Positions 7,900 through 17,685 of a DNA stretch of 64,000 bases are shown in pieces. Source of the DNA: CAZIKB01 sp964539665 (GTDB taxonomy: Bacteria > Zhuqueibacterota > Zhuqueibacteria > Oceanimicrobiales > Oceanimicrobiaceae). Made by a program: the position numbers and the translations under genes. How positions within the stretch are numbered: the first letter of the stretch is position 1; the number at the start of each line of letters is the position of its first letter. Below the pieces are notes generated by a model. That model saw nothing but the letters and a program-made list of their open reading frames with translations. It did not search any database and was not told the DNA's origin. The stretch covers positions 1 through 64,000 of the forward strand of contig CAZIKB010000002.1 in the NCBI GenBank assembly GCA_964539665.1. Direction: 5' to 3'.

Positions 7900-10800
7900 T
7901 CAGTTCTGAAGGCCAACAGGTAGGTCTGAATTAACGATCGTGATTGAACATGTGGATAGTTGCAGATGATGATCGACAAGTTCAAGAAGTCTGTGTTTCC
8001 TGATAGGTTTAGAAAGATAGGCGGTACAGCCGGCATTCAGGCACCTTTTAATCTCGCTCGCACCCTGGTGAGCCGTTAACGCGATAATAGGAATTTCCGA
8101 TCCCTGCTGCAGATTTAATATTGCTTTAGTAGCGTCATACCCATTTAGTACTGGCATTTTCATGTCCATCAAGATCAATGAAATGTTTTGACTTTTGACC
8201 AATTCCACCGCCTCCTGGCCATTATGAGCAAAAAGAAGTTTACACCCTGTCTCCTTTTTAAAATAATTCTTAATTAAATTCCGATTGTCGCTTGAATCAT
8301 CTGCTACAAGGATAGTCGGACGTGGATCTATCCATTTCTCTACCATAGATAAGAGTATTTTCTTTTTGATGGGCTTTGATATATAGTCATCCAGGTCATT
8401 TTTCAGACATTGTTCACGATACCCTGAAATAGCATGTGCTGTGAGTGCAACGATGGGCACCCGCTCCTCTTCTTGTGCCCGAGCCCAGGCTCTAATACTT
8501 TTGGTTGCCTCAAAACCATCCATCACCGGCATCTGGATATCCATCAAGATTAAATCATATCGAAATTTCTGGAATGCTTCAAAAGCCAATTCCCCATTCC
8601 TGGCAATTTCAACTAAAAATCCAGCTTTCTCTAAAATCTTTTTGGCCAGTTTTTGATTATCTGGATTATCTTCAACTAACAAAATACTTTTACGATATTT
8701 CTGATGATATTTTTCTGGTTTTAATTCCTCAGCAATTTTTTCAGTTTGCTCATGGTTTTGTAACACCACTTTTAAAATGTTAAAAAGCTTTGATTGCTTA
8801 ACAGGCTTTACTATATATTTAGAAATGCCTAACTGTTTCTTTAAATCAGATTTTATAGTTCCCACCGAGGAAAGCATAATCATTTTAATATCTTTAAATT
8901 TCGAGTTATTCATAATGCTTTGTGCCAATTCAAAGCCATCCATTTCTGGCATATGTTGATCGAGAATGATTATACTAATTGGCGACTTCGACTTACTTAA
9001 AATGGAAAGCGCTTTTGGACCTGATGGAGCTTCTTTTACCCGTAAACCCCAGGCTGTAAGAGTCTTCCTTAAAATAACCCTGTTAGTTTTATTGTCATCC
9101 ACGACCAGCACCGTTTTTTCATTGAAATCAGGATCTGCATAATCAATGTCTGCAGAGTTGCCATTTCCTTTGAGTAATCTTAATTCAAACTGAAAAGTAC
9201 TGCCCTCTCCTACCTGACTATCTACCCACATTTCACCTCCCATCAACTCGACCAAAGATATCGATATATTTAAGCCCAAACCCGTGCCGCCAAATTTCCG
9301 GGTTGTAGAAGTGTCAGCCTGTGAAAATTTTTCAAATATTTTTTCCAGGTTTTCTTGTGATATCCCAATTCCGGTATCTGAAACCTTAAAATGAAGTCCT
9401 ATTTTTTTATCGTTGTCACCATTCTTATTGAGATGATTTGCAAATTCAACCGTTACGGTCACTTCCCCGCTTTCAGTGAACTTGATGGCATTGCCAGTAA
9501 GATTGAAAAGTACCTGGCGCAACCGTGTAGGATCGCCCACAAACCACTTGGATATTCCAGGTTCCAGATAACAGAGGAGTTCAACACCTTTTGTTTCGGC
9601 CCGCATACTTAATATTTCTACCGTGCCTTCAACTACATCGTGCAAATTAAAGTCGATGTTCTCAACTTCCATCTGCCCGGCTTCGATTTTTGAGAAATCA
9701 AGTATATCATTAATCAAACCAAGCAGACTCTCAGAAGAAGATTGCACAATATTCAGATATCCTCGTTGTTCTGAATTCAGGGTAGTTTCAAGTGAAAGTT
9801 CCGTCATGCCAATAATAGCGTTTAGAGGGGTTCGTATTTCATGGCTCATATTGGCTAAAAAAGTACTCTTGGATTTATTTGCATTCTCAGCCACTGTTTT
9901 AGAATTTACCAGTTCCCTGTTTGATATCTCAAGTTCATGCGTTCTTTCCTTTACCTCTCCCGAAAGTTGTTTCTTTTGCATTTCAATATTTCTTATTCGA
10001 TTATTATGCCATCCAAAGATAGTAAGTAATAGAACTGAACCTGCAAAAATCCTGAACCACCAGGTTTTCCAGAACGGTGGACTTATCATAATTTTGATAG
10101 ATGTCCCTGCCTCATTCCATAAACCATCATTATTTGAACCTTTAACCCGAAAAACATATTCACCGGGATTAAGATTGGTGTAGGTGGCGTAAGGCTTCGT
10201 TCCGGAATAAATCCAATCTTCATCAAATCCCTCCATCATGTAAGCATAATGATTTTTCTTCGGATTTACATAATCCAGCGCAGCAAATTCAAACGAGAAG
10301 AAATTGTCTTTGTAGGAAAGCTCTAATTTCTGAATTTCTGAAATTGTCTTTGAAAGTACAACTTCCTTGTTGAATTTCTTAAAACCGGTCAGTACGATGG
10401 GAGGAACATGGTTATTACGTTTAACCTGTTCAGTCTGAAAAAAATTAATTCCATTGTCGCAGCCAAAAAACATTTCTCCGGATTTACTTTTATAGCAGGC
10501 GCCGCGATTAAACTTGTTGGCTTGTAACCCATCGTGAATGTCATAATTGACAAACGATTCCGTTTCAGGATTGAATTTGGATATACCATGATCTGTACTT
10601 AGCCATAAATTCTCTTCCAAATCACTCACAATACCCAAAATATTATTATTGGGAAGTCCGTCTTTCTCTGTATAGTGTGTGAATTGCTGCGTTTTTCTAT
10701 CATATTTATTCAGGCCGCCATTCGTTCCTATCCAGAGTTTGCCCGACTGATCTTCGCAAATTGTCCATACACGATCATTGCTTAGACTATTTAAATCTTT

Positions 10801-12510
10801 TGGATTGCTTTTGTAACGTTTAACTGCAATCTTCTGTGTTTCCTGATTTTCTGTAATGATATTGTTTAATCCCACATACGTTCCTATCCAGAGTTTGCCC
10901 GAATGATCTTCATATATTGCACTAATTCGATTATGAGTCAAACTATACGGTATCGTGGGATCGTGTTTATATCTTTTAAACTGCTTTCTTTCAGGATCAA
11001 ATTCATTTAAGCCTTCATACGTACCAATCCAAATTGAACCAGTTTGATCCTGGTGCAGCGCTACTGCAAAATCATCACTTAAACTGTTTGGGTTTTTCGG
11101 ATCGTGTTTATACCGGGTAACCTTTTCCGTTTTTCGGTTGAATATAGTGATGCCATCGCCTTTTGTGCCTAACCACAAATTACCGGAATTATCTTCACAG
11201 ATTGCCCAGATTCGATTAATATTTAAGTTATTTGAATTTATCGGAATTGAATAATGTGCTATCTGACCGGCGTTTCGATCAAATTTATGGAGCCCCCCTT
11301 CAGTGCCAATCCAGAATACGCCAAATTTGTCTTCAAAAATAGCATAGACCTGGTTACCTTGGGCTGAATCCCACGAATTTTCACCTCTAAATTTGTAATG
11401 GTTAAACTTCTTTCTTTTTGGTTTTAATTTGTTAAGTCCGCCGCCTTTCGTACCAAACCACAAGTTCCTTGAACGATCTTGATATATTTGCAAGACATAA
11501 TTATGACTGAAACTTTTTGGGTCGTCCGGATTATGTTGATAGAAAGTGAATTTTTCACTTTTTTTGTCAAATAGGCCGATACCGCGAAATTTAGTCCCCA
11601 CCCATAATCGGCCTGTCTCGTCTTCGAAAATCACCTGTACCTGGAACTGGCTCACACTACCTGGATTATTCGGATCAAGTAAGTAATTAACAAATTTTCC
11701 TGTATCTGGATCAAATTTACTTAAGCCGCCTTCTGTTCCGACCCAGAGGATTCCGGAACGGTCTTGATAGATGCATTCAACTTGATTGCTCGCCAGACTA
11801 CCTGGATTATCCGGATTGTGTTTGTAGTGAATAATTTTTTCGCTTTCACGATCAAATCTATTCAGACCATTATCTGTGCAAATCCACAATGTTTTCGCCT
11901 GGTCCTCATAAACTTACCGGACTTCATTGTGACTCAAGCTGGCTGGATCACGCGAATCATGTTGGAAACGTACAAATTTTTCTTTTTGTGGATCAAATTT
12001 ATTTACACCCCCTCCGGTTCCAATCCAGAGCGTTCCGGAGTGATCCTGACAAATGGACCTGACTTTATTGTCCGACAGACTATTCGGTTCACCTGCATCG
12101 TACTTGAATTGAGTAAATCGTTGTGTTTTTCGATCAAATCGATTCAGACCGTTTAACGTGCCAATCCAAAGAATGCCGGAATTGTCTTCATTAATTACGT
12201 ACGCGCGATTATCAGATAGAGAAGTTGAATCAAAGGCATTATGCTCAAAGCTTATAAACTTGATGCCATCATATCTATTTATTCCACCTCTTGTTCCAAA
12301 CCATAAAAATCCTTTGCTGTCATGAAGAACAGAATAAATCGTACCTTCTGACAGTCCCTGTTCGGATGAAATGTGCTCAAATTCTAAAATGTTATCCTGG
12401 GCAATTAAGGTTGAAGGGAAAAATCGAGATAACAAATTGAGTAAAATATAGGCCCGAATCCAACCGCATCCTGAGATGCTCTTAATTACTCTACTAATCA
12501 TATTACCCAC
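7900..12510 (-). pseudogene. Hybrid two-component sensor with beta-propeller periplasmic domain, one in-frame TAA
   Basis: One continuous frame of 1,536 codons is interrupted only by TAA at 11914-11916 (codon 199). Homology carries straight across it: ...SHNEVR, stop, VYEDQAKTLWICTD. Domain order is signal peptide (1-36), 14 propeller motifs of the LWIGTxGGLNKFD type (about 68-690), Y_Y_Y domain (about 730-800), a membrane helix (817-834), HisKA with MSHEIRTPLN (His about 890), an HATPase domain, and three receiver domains (from about 1133, 1274 and 1398; LDQHMPEMDG, MDIQMPVMDG, MDMKMPVLNG). There is no DNA-binding or HPt domain, so an unlinked partner is needed. The only restart after the stop is a TTG (11889) inside a propeller blade with no signal peptide. 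It is therefore a recent pseudogene, a read-through gene or a sequencing error. It diverges from the phosphodiesterase gene. Confidence 0.85.
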
Positions 12511-12932
12511 TTGTGCGAATATATAATGAATCGATTTTCACTTACCATTTTCGCTTCTAATTCCCTGTATCAAATTAATTTTTTCTAAAATTCCCGTTAT
12601 CCTTCGACCAATCTCGCACTCAGTAAGAGCAAAGTATAATGCCTCAATCGGACAACAATCTATTTTATCGGCATTTTACTGTATTCTTGCACTAATTTTT
12701 TTTAATTTCATTACTGGAATTTTTATCAAATGCAATGATTATTTGCAAATAAAGCTTCACAGTCATATATTACCAAATATTAATACAAAACATCTTTAAA
12801 TCTATAGAATTTTGCAAAATGTAATTTTCCCGATATTCCAACTATAGTCAATATTCATCGGATGACCTGGAATCAACCGATGAATAGCAGTATTTTGCAA
12901 ATGTTTATTAAATCTAAATTCAGGAGGAAAGT
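12511..12932. promoter_or_regulatory. Divergent control region between sensor and phosphodiesterase genes
   Basis: This 422-base non-coding region has three TTGCAA-centred palindromes: ATTTGCAAAT (12741-12750), ATTTTGCAAAAT (12809-12820) and ATTTTGCAAAT (12892-12902). It also has a perfect inverted repeat, TATTCATCGG (12852-12861) and CCGATGAATA (12877-12886). These lie within 200 bases of the phosphodiesterase start and look like regulator sites. Which regulator binds is unknown. Confidence 0.5.
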
Positions 12933-13715
12933 ATGAAAACTTACATAATCATTGTGATTTTCATTTTTTCATTAATATGCTTAAATTCATGCCAGACTCA
13001 AGATGGCAAACATTTAGTTGTAACAGCCCATAGAGGCGCTTCCGGATTGGCCCCTGAAAACACCATGGCTGCTATGGTAAAAGCTATGGAAATTGGGGCA
13101 GATTATGCAGAGTTGGATGTTCAGGAAATTGCAGACGGTAGTTTGATTTTATTTCACGACAACACCCTGGATCGTACATCCAATGTCACAGGAAACATTT
13201 GGGAGACGACCTTAGCAAATCTGCGAGGAGTCGATGCAGGTTCCTGGTTTGATGAACAATTTTCCGGTGAACCCATTCCAACCTTCGAAGCGGTGATTGA
13301 CACAGTGCGGGGAAAGATGAAATTAAATATCGAACTAAAAATGAATGGATACGAAAAAAGGTTAACTGAACAGGTAGTCAGATTAGTCGAGGATAAGAAT
13401 TTTATCTCCGAGTGCATGATTACTTCGTTTGACCGAGAAGCCGTGCGCAAAGTAAAGCAACTTAATCCTGCAATTGAAACCGGTTATATTTTCAGCAAAT
13501 TCCCAGAGGAGGATATTTTTAATACTGAATTTGATTTGTTAAGCGTAAAGAAAATTTTGGTGGATGCAGAATTTGTTAATAAAGCTCATAAATTCAACAA
13601 AAAAGTGCATGTGTGGACAGTAAATGATCCGGAGGAAATGACCATGCTGATATCTATCGGTGTGGATGGAATTATTACGGATCATCCGGATATTTTGTTA
13701 AATCTGATCAAGTAA
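12933..13715 (+). CDS. Glycerophosphodiester phosphodiesterase, lipoprotein
   Basis: A 260-residue GDPD-family enzyme that hydrolyses glycerophosphodiesters to glycerol phosphate and an alcohol. The catalytic and metal motifs are complete: AHRGASGLAPENT, AELDVQ and FHDNTLDRTSN, with IELK and ITDHPD further on in the TIM barrel. The N-terminal stretch ends in LNSC, a lipobox, so the protein is probably anchored to a membrane facing the periplasm. CAGGAGG lies just before the ATG. It stands alone on the plus strand between the hybrid sensor and the polyol operon, and its product would be a substrate for the GlpT-like antiporter and the glycerol-phosphate dehydrogenase nearby. Confidence 0.92.
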   Translation: MKTYIIIVIFIFSLICLNSCQTQDGKHLVVTAHRGASGLAPENTMAAMVKAMEIGADYAELDVQEIADGSLILFHDNTLDRTSNVTGNIWETTLANLRGVDAGSWFDEQFSGEPIPTFEAVIDTVRGKMKLNIELKMNGYEKRLTEQVVRLVEDKNFISECMITSFDREAVRKVKQLNPAIETGYIFSKFPEEDIFNTEFDLLSVKKILVDAEFVNKAHKFNKKVHVWTVNDPEEMTMLISIGVDGIITDHPDILLNLIK

Positions 13716-13863
13716 AAGAAAATGAATTAGTCACTCAGAGACACGCCTTTACTAAACTTTAAAAGTATAGTAAGTGTATATTATTTCTAACCTGATTTAT
13801 TCATAAATATTGTTGACAATGATTGAATTCTGTAATTTAGTGTTATTTTAAAAAACGAATTAT

Positions 13864-13894
13864 TGGAGTATTGGGCAACTAATCCAATACTCCA
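13864..13894. terminator. Hairpin between convergent genes
   Basis: TGGAGTATTGG (13864-13874) and CCAATACTCCA (13884-13894) form a perfect 11-base stem with a 9-base loop, placed between the ends of the convergent phosphodiesterase and metallophosphoesterase genes. On the minus strand a T-rich run follows after about 9 bases. It is probably a bidirectional terminator. Confidence 0.6.
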
Positions 13895-13947
13895 TCATTC
13901 GACTATCAAACTGCATGAATGATAATAATTTGAATTTGCTTACATAA

Positions 13948-15117
13948 TCAATACAAAATTTCAGAATGTCTTAAAGAATAGGAATCACCCTGTACATCAC
14001 TTCGGTAAATCTCTAATTTTACTTTGTCTTCTGTAACATAAAATTTAAGGAAGGTGCTTCTGGCCCACCCGGCGTTTTGCCATAAGGCCTGGAAATATTT
14101 TTCCTTAGAATCCCCGCCTTTTTTGTAATCTGAGTAAAATTGGGCAAGAAGTTGAACAACAGGCGTGCCTTTCAATCCCATGTATTTTAACCATTTATCA
14201 ATCTTTTTTGTGTTTGCCTCATAGTGTTCTTTTATCGCTTTCTGTTCACCTGAATTATGTTTTTTACCCTCTAACATACCTGCGACAAGTGATTTGTATA
14301 ACTCATCCGGATATAATTTATCTTCCATCCCGCGGGCATGCCCGGCATCGATTTGCCAAAGGCCGTTAATCTTTGCATAAGAGGTGTTGTGAGTATGACC
14401 ACAAATATATGCAGTTACGCCATATTTAAACAGCAATTGATGAAAACGAAAAGCATTCTTCGGGTACTTGTTCAACGAATCATCCAAATGGCGGACACGG
14501 CCATTATCCATATCCGGCATAGCCAGGATCGGTTCGTGGCCAAACACAAGAATATGTTTCTTAGTGTTAGCAGAAAGGTCTTCTTCAAGCCAGTTCAGGA
14601 GTTCAGGAATGACGTCCCCATCGGTTCCCCAGTCAGTCTGGCCATCATAATACTGATTAAGTACTATAAAATGACAATTATTCCACTCGAAAGAATAAGT
14701 AGTTTCTTCACAACCGCGAGGCCCCCTGCGAACCAGATTAGGAAGATTTTTTTCATTCTTATTATTTTGCCTGATATAATCCATAGTTGATGGAGATTCA
14801 GGTTCATGATTACCTACTACCAGGTACCATGGATAATCTTCACCTAATACTTTGGTAATCACCTCCCGCAAACCGCCTGGCGGCTCAACATCGAGATCAC
14901 CGGGGATTATCATAAATGCGCCTTTTCCAACTTTGTTAATAGCTGACAATGCTCCAGGAAAATGTTGTGGTGAATGGTTATCTTCGGTTGCGAAATTACG
15001 CATATCTGCGGCTACAATAAAGGTAAAGGCCTCGTCCCATTTTTCCTGTGCCGAAAGATGCAAATATACAACGACTACAAAAAATGCTACTTTAACCAGG
15101 AATCTTATTTTTTTCAT
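13948..15117 (-). CDS. Secreted calcineurin-like metallophosphoesterase
   Basis: A 389-residue protein with a signal peptide (about 1-23, ending LSAQ) and the metallophosphoesterase core: GDLD (about 75), GNHEPE, FGHEPIL and GHTHNTS. The first motif reads AADMR instead of the usual DxH, so one metal-site His is missing or replaced. Substrate is unknown; secretion and its place at the end of the polyol operon suggest release of phosphate from an external organophosphate. The coding region starts 198 bases after the PfkB gene, with a palindromic repeat in between, so it may be transcribed separately. Confidence 0.85.
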   Translation of the reverse strand: MKKIRFLVKVAFFVVVVYLHLSAQEKWDEAFTFIVAADMRNFATEDNHSPQHFPGALSAINKVGKGAFMIIPGDLDVEPPGGLREVITKVLGEDYPWYLVVGNHEPESPSTMDYIRQNNKNEKNLPNLVRRGPRGCEETTYSFEWNNCHFIVLNQYYDGQTDWGTDGDVIPELLNWLEEDLSANTKKHILVFGHEPILAMPDMDNGRVRHLDDSLNKYPKNAFRFHQLLFKYGVTAYICGHTHNTSYAKINGLWQIDAGHARGMEDKLYPDELYKSLVAGMLEGKKHNSGEQKAIKEHYEANTKKIDKWLKYMGLKGTPVVQLLAQFYSDYKKGGDSKEKYFQALWQNAGWARSTFLKFYVTEDKVKLEIYRSDVQGDSYSLRHSEILY

Positions 15118-15193
15118 CTCTCTCCGTATGTTTTTCAGCGACTTAAATCCACAAAGACTGGTTACCCACTCTGCTCAGCAAACACCATAAAAT

Positions 15194-15290
15194 TGTCATT
15201 CGAATCTGCCTTAGCGGGTTAGGAATCTGGTTTCAGACAAAACCACGCTTTTTAGTATTGCCCGATTTCTCACTAACATTCGAAATGACA
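15194..15290. repeat. Degenerate palindromic intergenic repeat (TGTCATT...TTCGAAATGACA)
   Basis: The ends TGTCATTCGAA (15194-15204) and TTCGAAATGACA (15279-15290) are near-complementary, with inner GGAATCT and GATTTCTCACT arms. The layout resembles widespread non-coding palindromes of FCB-type genomes whose ends read TGTCATTTCGA. The arms have diverged, so it is an old copy. Confidence 0.5.
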
Positions 15291-15315
15291 TGATCGGAGT
15301 TAAATAGAAAACCAG

Positions 15316-16209
15316 CTATTTATATTTTCTCTGGATAAGAGCTTCCACATCACTAATTTTTCTGCGAATTGGACCTTCAGCTTCCATCTTCAGGCTCGTT
15401 ACAGCCGCTGCCCAGATAGTGGCATCCGCTGGAGCAGCAGTCAACCTTCTGGCTGAATATGCCCCGATACAGGTATCCCCCCGACCGCTGCGACCAACAA
15501 GTTTTTCAGGATGAAAGGCTGCCTCATTAAAATTGTTATCAGCATAGACTAACAAGCCATTTCGGTGAGTAAGTACAATCTCTTTGGGGCCGAGGTCGGC
15601 CAGAATGCAGGCTGCTTTTTTGATATCATTTTCACCAGTCAGCATTTCAGCCTCTACGGCATCGGTTTTTAATATGTCTATTTGAGACAGTACCTCTCGC
15701 TTCTCTGGCCAGGCTTCATTTTTCAGTGTACCATCTGACGTTATTATTCGCACGAAGCCTTGTACATCTACGGCAATCAAGGTCTCTTTTTTTCTCAAGT
15801 GCTTTATTACCTCAAGTGTAACTTCCCCGCGGGTTGACGCATTAATAAGAAAAATTTTTGCCTCGATGTCTTCAACTTGAGCAGGTGTGAATGCCCCTGC
15901 AATACTTGCTACTGAAAGGATTCGTTCGTCCACATTGGAAGTCGGGTAGTAAAGACGCATAAGGGTAGATTTGGGCGTGAATTCCGGGAACACCTCTACT
16001 CCCAATTTAACCAGAGCATCCACTACACGGCTATCTTCCTTCGCCAGCCGGGTAATGGTAGCGACCTTCAGTCCCATCATCGCGGCAACATGAGCGCCGT
16101 AGTTGAAGCCTCCACCATCAACATGTCTTGTTCCAGAAGCAGATACGATCGTGTCTTTTGTGTAATTTCCTATTATCGCCAGATCAAAAAGGTTCGATTT
16201 ATTCTTCAT
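15316..16209 (-). CDS. PfkB-family kinase, inositol-kinase-like
   Basis: A 297-residue ribokinase-fold kinase. The anion-hole/catalytic motif reads GRSGRGDTCIGAY (about residues 245-257), the GRGDTC variant rather than the common GAGD. The N-terminal DGGGFNYGAHVAAMMGLKVA is the sugar-binding region. From memory, the spacing and the motifs DVQGFVRI, EAEMLTGENDI and EGPIRRKISDVEAL match the Thermotoga maritima TM0415 protein of the inositol cluster, and the GRGDTC motif occurs in myo-inositol kinases of plants and archaea. No alignment was run. GAAGG precedes the ATG. It is 15 bases after the antiporter gene. It may phosphorylate inositol or a related polyol; another sugar is possible. Confidence 0.75.
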   Translation of the reverse strand: MKNKSNLFDLAIIGNYTKDTIVSASGTRHVDGGGFNYGAHVAAMMGLKVATITRLAKEDSRVVDALVKLGVEVFPEFTPKSTLMRLYYPTSNVDERILSVASIAGAFTPAQVEDIEAKIFLINASTRGEVTLEVIKHLRKKETLIAVDVQGFVRIITSDGTLKNEAWPEKREVLSQIDILKTDAVEAEMLTGENDIKKAACILADLGPKEIVLTHRNGLLVYADNNFNEAAFHPEKLVGRSGRGDTCIGAYSARRLTAAPADATIWAAAVTSLKMEAEGPIRRKISDVEALIQRKYK

Positions 16210-16224
16210 TTATTTAACCTTCTT

Positions 16225-17577
16225 TTAGTCACTAACTTTTGCACGCCACAAAGTAGCTGCTAAAATCAAAGATACAACAGAAGCACCAATCCACAAAATT
16301 ATAGCATTGCTAAAGTCGTAGTGAGATGCGCCATCTACGATGGTCTTACCTTGTTCAATTAAATGTCCACTAATCAAATCCTGTGTTGCTGCACCAATAT
16401 AGCTGAATACACCTATAAAACCCATTGCAGCGCCAGCCGCTCTTTTAGGTGCAATATCAATTGCAAATAAACCGCCCAGTACCGCCAAAAGACCATTTAA
16501 AGTAAATCCATATATGACGAATGCGATTGTTAATAGAATCACTTGATCTGGCGGACTAAAGAAAATAATTATTAGAGCCAGTACTTCGACTATGCCAAAT
16601 ATCAATGTCAGGGGAGGACGCCTGGCTTTAAAAAATTTATCAGACATGAATCCATAAGCAATACTTCCGGCAATTCCAACAAACGCGCTGAGTCCAACGA
16701 GACTGCTGGCCTCAATTATGGAGTAGCCTTTTGCTTCCTGTAAGTACAAAACACCCCAGCTATTGATCGCATACCGGGATACATACATAGTCGCACTTGC
16801 TAATCCAAGTACCCATATCGCTGGTATTTTAAGCATGAGTAATTGAAATTTTGCCGTTTTTATAGGTTGACCACCAGTTTCGACCAAAGGGACACCGTGG
16901 TCATTTTTCCAATCGGCAACGGACGGTAAACCTAAGGTCTGGGGACGATCCCGCAGAAAATGATAAATAGCAAAGGCAACAAGAATGCAAAATATTCCTG
17001 GACCCCAGAAACCATATTGCCATCCAAAAAAGCTAACCAATGCAGCCGAACCAAAAAATGTAAGCGCTTCGCCAATATTTTGACCCGTACTGAAAATTCC
17101 ATAAAATATACCACGCTCACTTTTACTAAACCAATTTGCCAGTGTCACCGCACCTGTTGGGGCTCCAAACCCCTGAAACCAACCGTTGAAACCCCAGAGT
17201 AAGACCCAGATCCAAACAAGGTTAATCCTTCCCATTGCCAGGTTAATCAAGGCAGTAACTATTACACCTACAGCAAAAAATCGTTTTAAGTTGGCATGGT
17301 CGGCTAAAAATCCATTGGTTAATTTGCCAAAGGCGTACCCGTAAAAAAGCGCTGAACCGATAACACCTAATTCATACGCAGAAAAGATTTCCAGGTCTAG
17401 TAATGGTTTTTTGACTACAGACATGCCAAGCCGGCAGGTGTAAACGAATCCATAACCAATTGTTATGGTCAGAAGTACAGATATCCGATTCCTTTTATAC
17501 AGTCTGTCAAGCTCTTGCTTATTTTCGAGAATGGGCTTATCTTTGCCAGTTGCAAAAAAGCGAAATAGATTAGCCAT
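16225..17577 (-). CDS. MFS organophosphate:phosphate antiporter (GlpT/UhpT family)
   Basis: A 450-residue protein with about 12 membrane helices. The beginning (LYKRNRISVLLTITIGYGFV, then YTCRLGMSVVKKPLLD) and GFNGWFQGFGAPTGAVTLANW are typical of the OPA family (GlpT, UhpT, UhpC), which exchange organophosphates for phosphate. The conserved Arg after the first helix, needed for phosphate binding in GlpT, is present in YTCRLG. GGGAGGGAAATC precedes the ATG. Placed between the dehydrogenase and the PfkB kinase, it could import glycerol phosphate, an inositol phosphate or an intact glycerophosphodiester. Confidence 0.85.
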   Translation of the reverse strand: MANLFRFFATGKDKPILENKQELDRLYKRNRISVLLTITIGYGFVYTCRLGMSVVKKPLLDLEIFSAYELGVIGSALFYGYAFGKLTNGFLADHANLKRFFAVGVIVTALINLAMGRINLVWIWVLLWGFNGWFQGFGAPTGAVTLANWFSKSERGIFYGIFSTGQNIGEALTFFGSAALVSFFGWQYGFWGPGIFCILVAFAIYHFLRDRPQTLGLPSVADWKNDHGVPLVETGGQPIKTAKFQLLMLKIPAIWVLGLASATMYVSRYAINSWGVLYLQEAKGYSIIEASSLVGLSAFVGIAGSIAYGFMSDKFFKARRPPLTLIFGIVEVLALIIIFFSPPDQVILLTIAFVIYGFTLNGLLAVLGGLFAIDIAPKRAAGAAMGFIGVFSYIGAATQDLISGHLIEQGKTIVDGASHYDFSNAIILWIGASVVSLILAATLWRAKVSD

Positions 17578-17626
17578 GATTTCCCTCCCTCATCAGATTA
17601 AACGGCAGGATAAATAATTTCCTCAG

Positions 17627-17655
17627 CCAATCAAAACAAAACAGGTTTTGATTGG
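17627..17655. other. Intercistronic hairpin between dehydrogenase and antiporter genes
   Basis: CCAATCAAAA (17627-17636) and TTTTGATTGG (17646-17655) form a perfect 10-base stem with a 9-base loop. No T-run follows on the minus strand, so it is more likely an mRNA-processing or stability element, or a weak attenuator, than a terminator. Confidence 0.5.
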
Positions 17656-17685
17656 TAGTAAATGATTTTGATATTGCTTAAATTG

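Noticed and set aside
9623..10183. Plus-strand open frame of 186 codons opposite the hybrid sensor
   Set aside because: It lies wholly antisense to the HisKA/membrane region of a clear protein, has a Cys/Ser/Phe-rich shadow composition and no ribosome site.
7900..11889. The part after the TAA as an independent gene starting at TTG 11889
   Set aside because: The start falls inside a propeller blade, has no ribosome site and would lack the signal peptide needed for the periplasmic domain.
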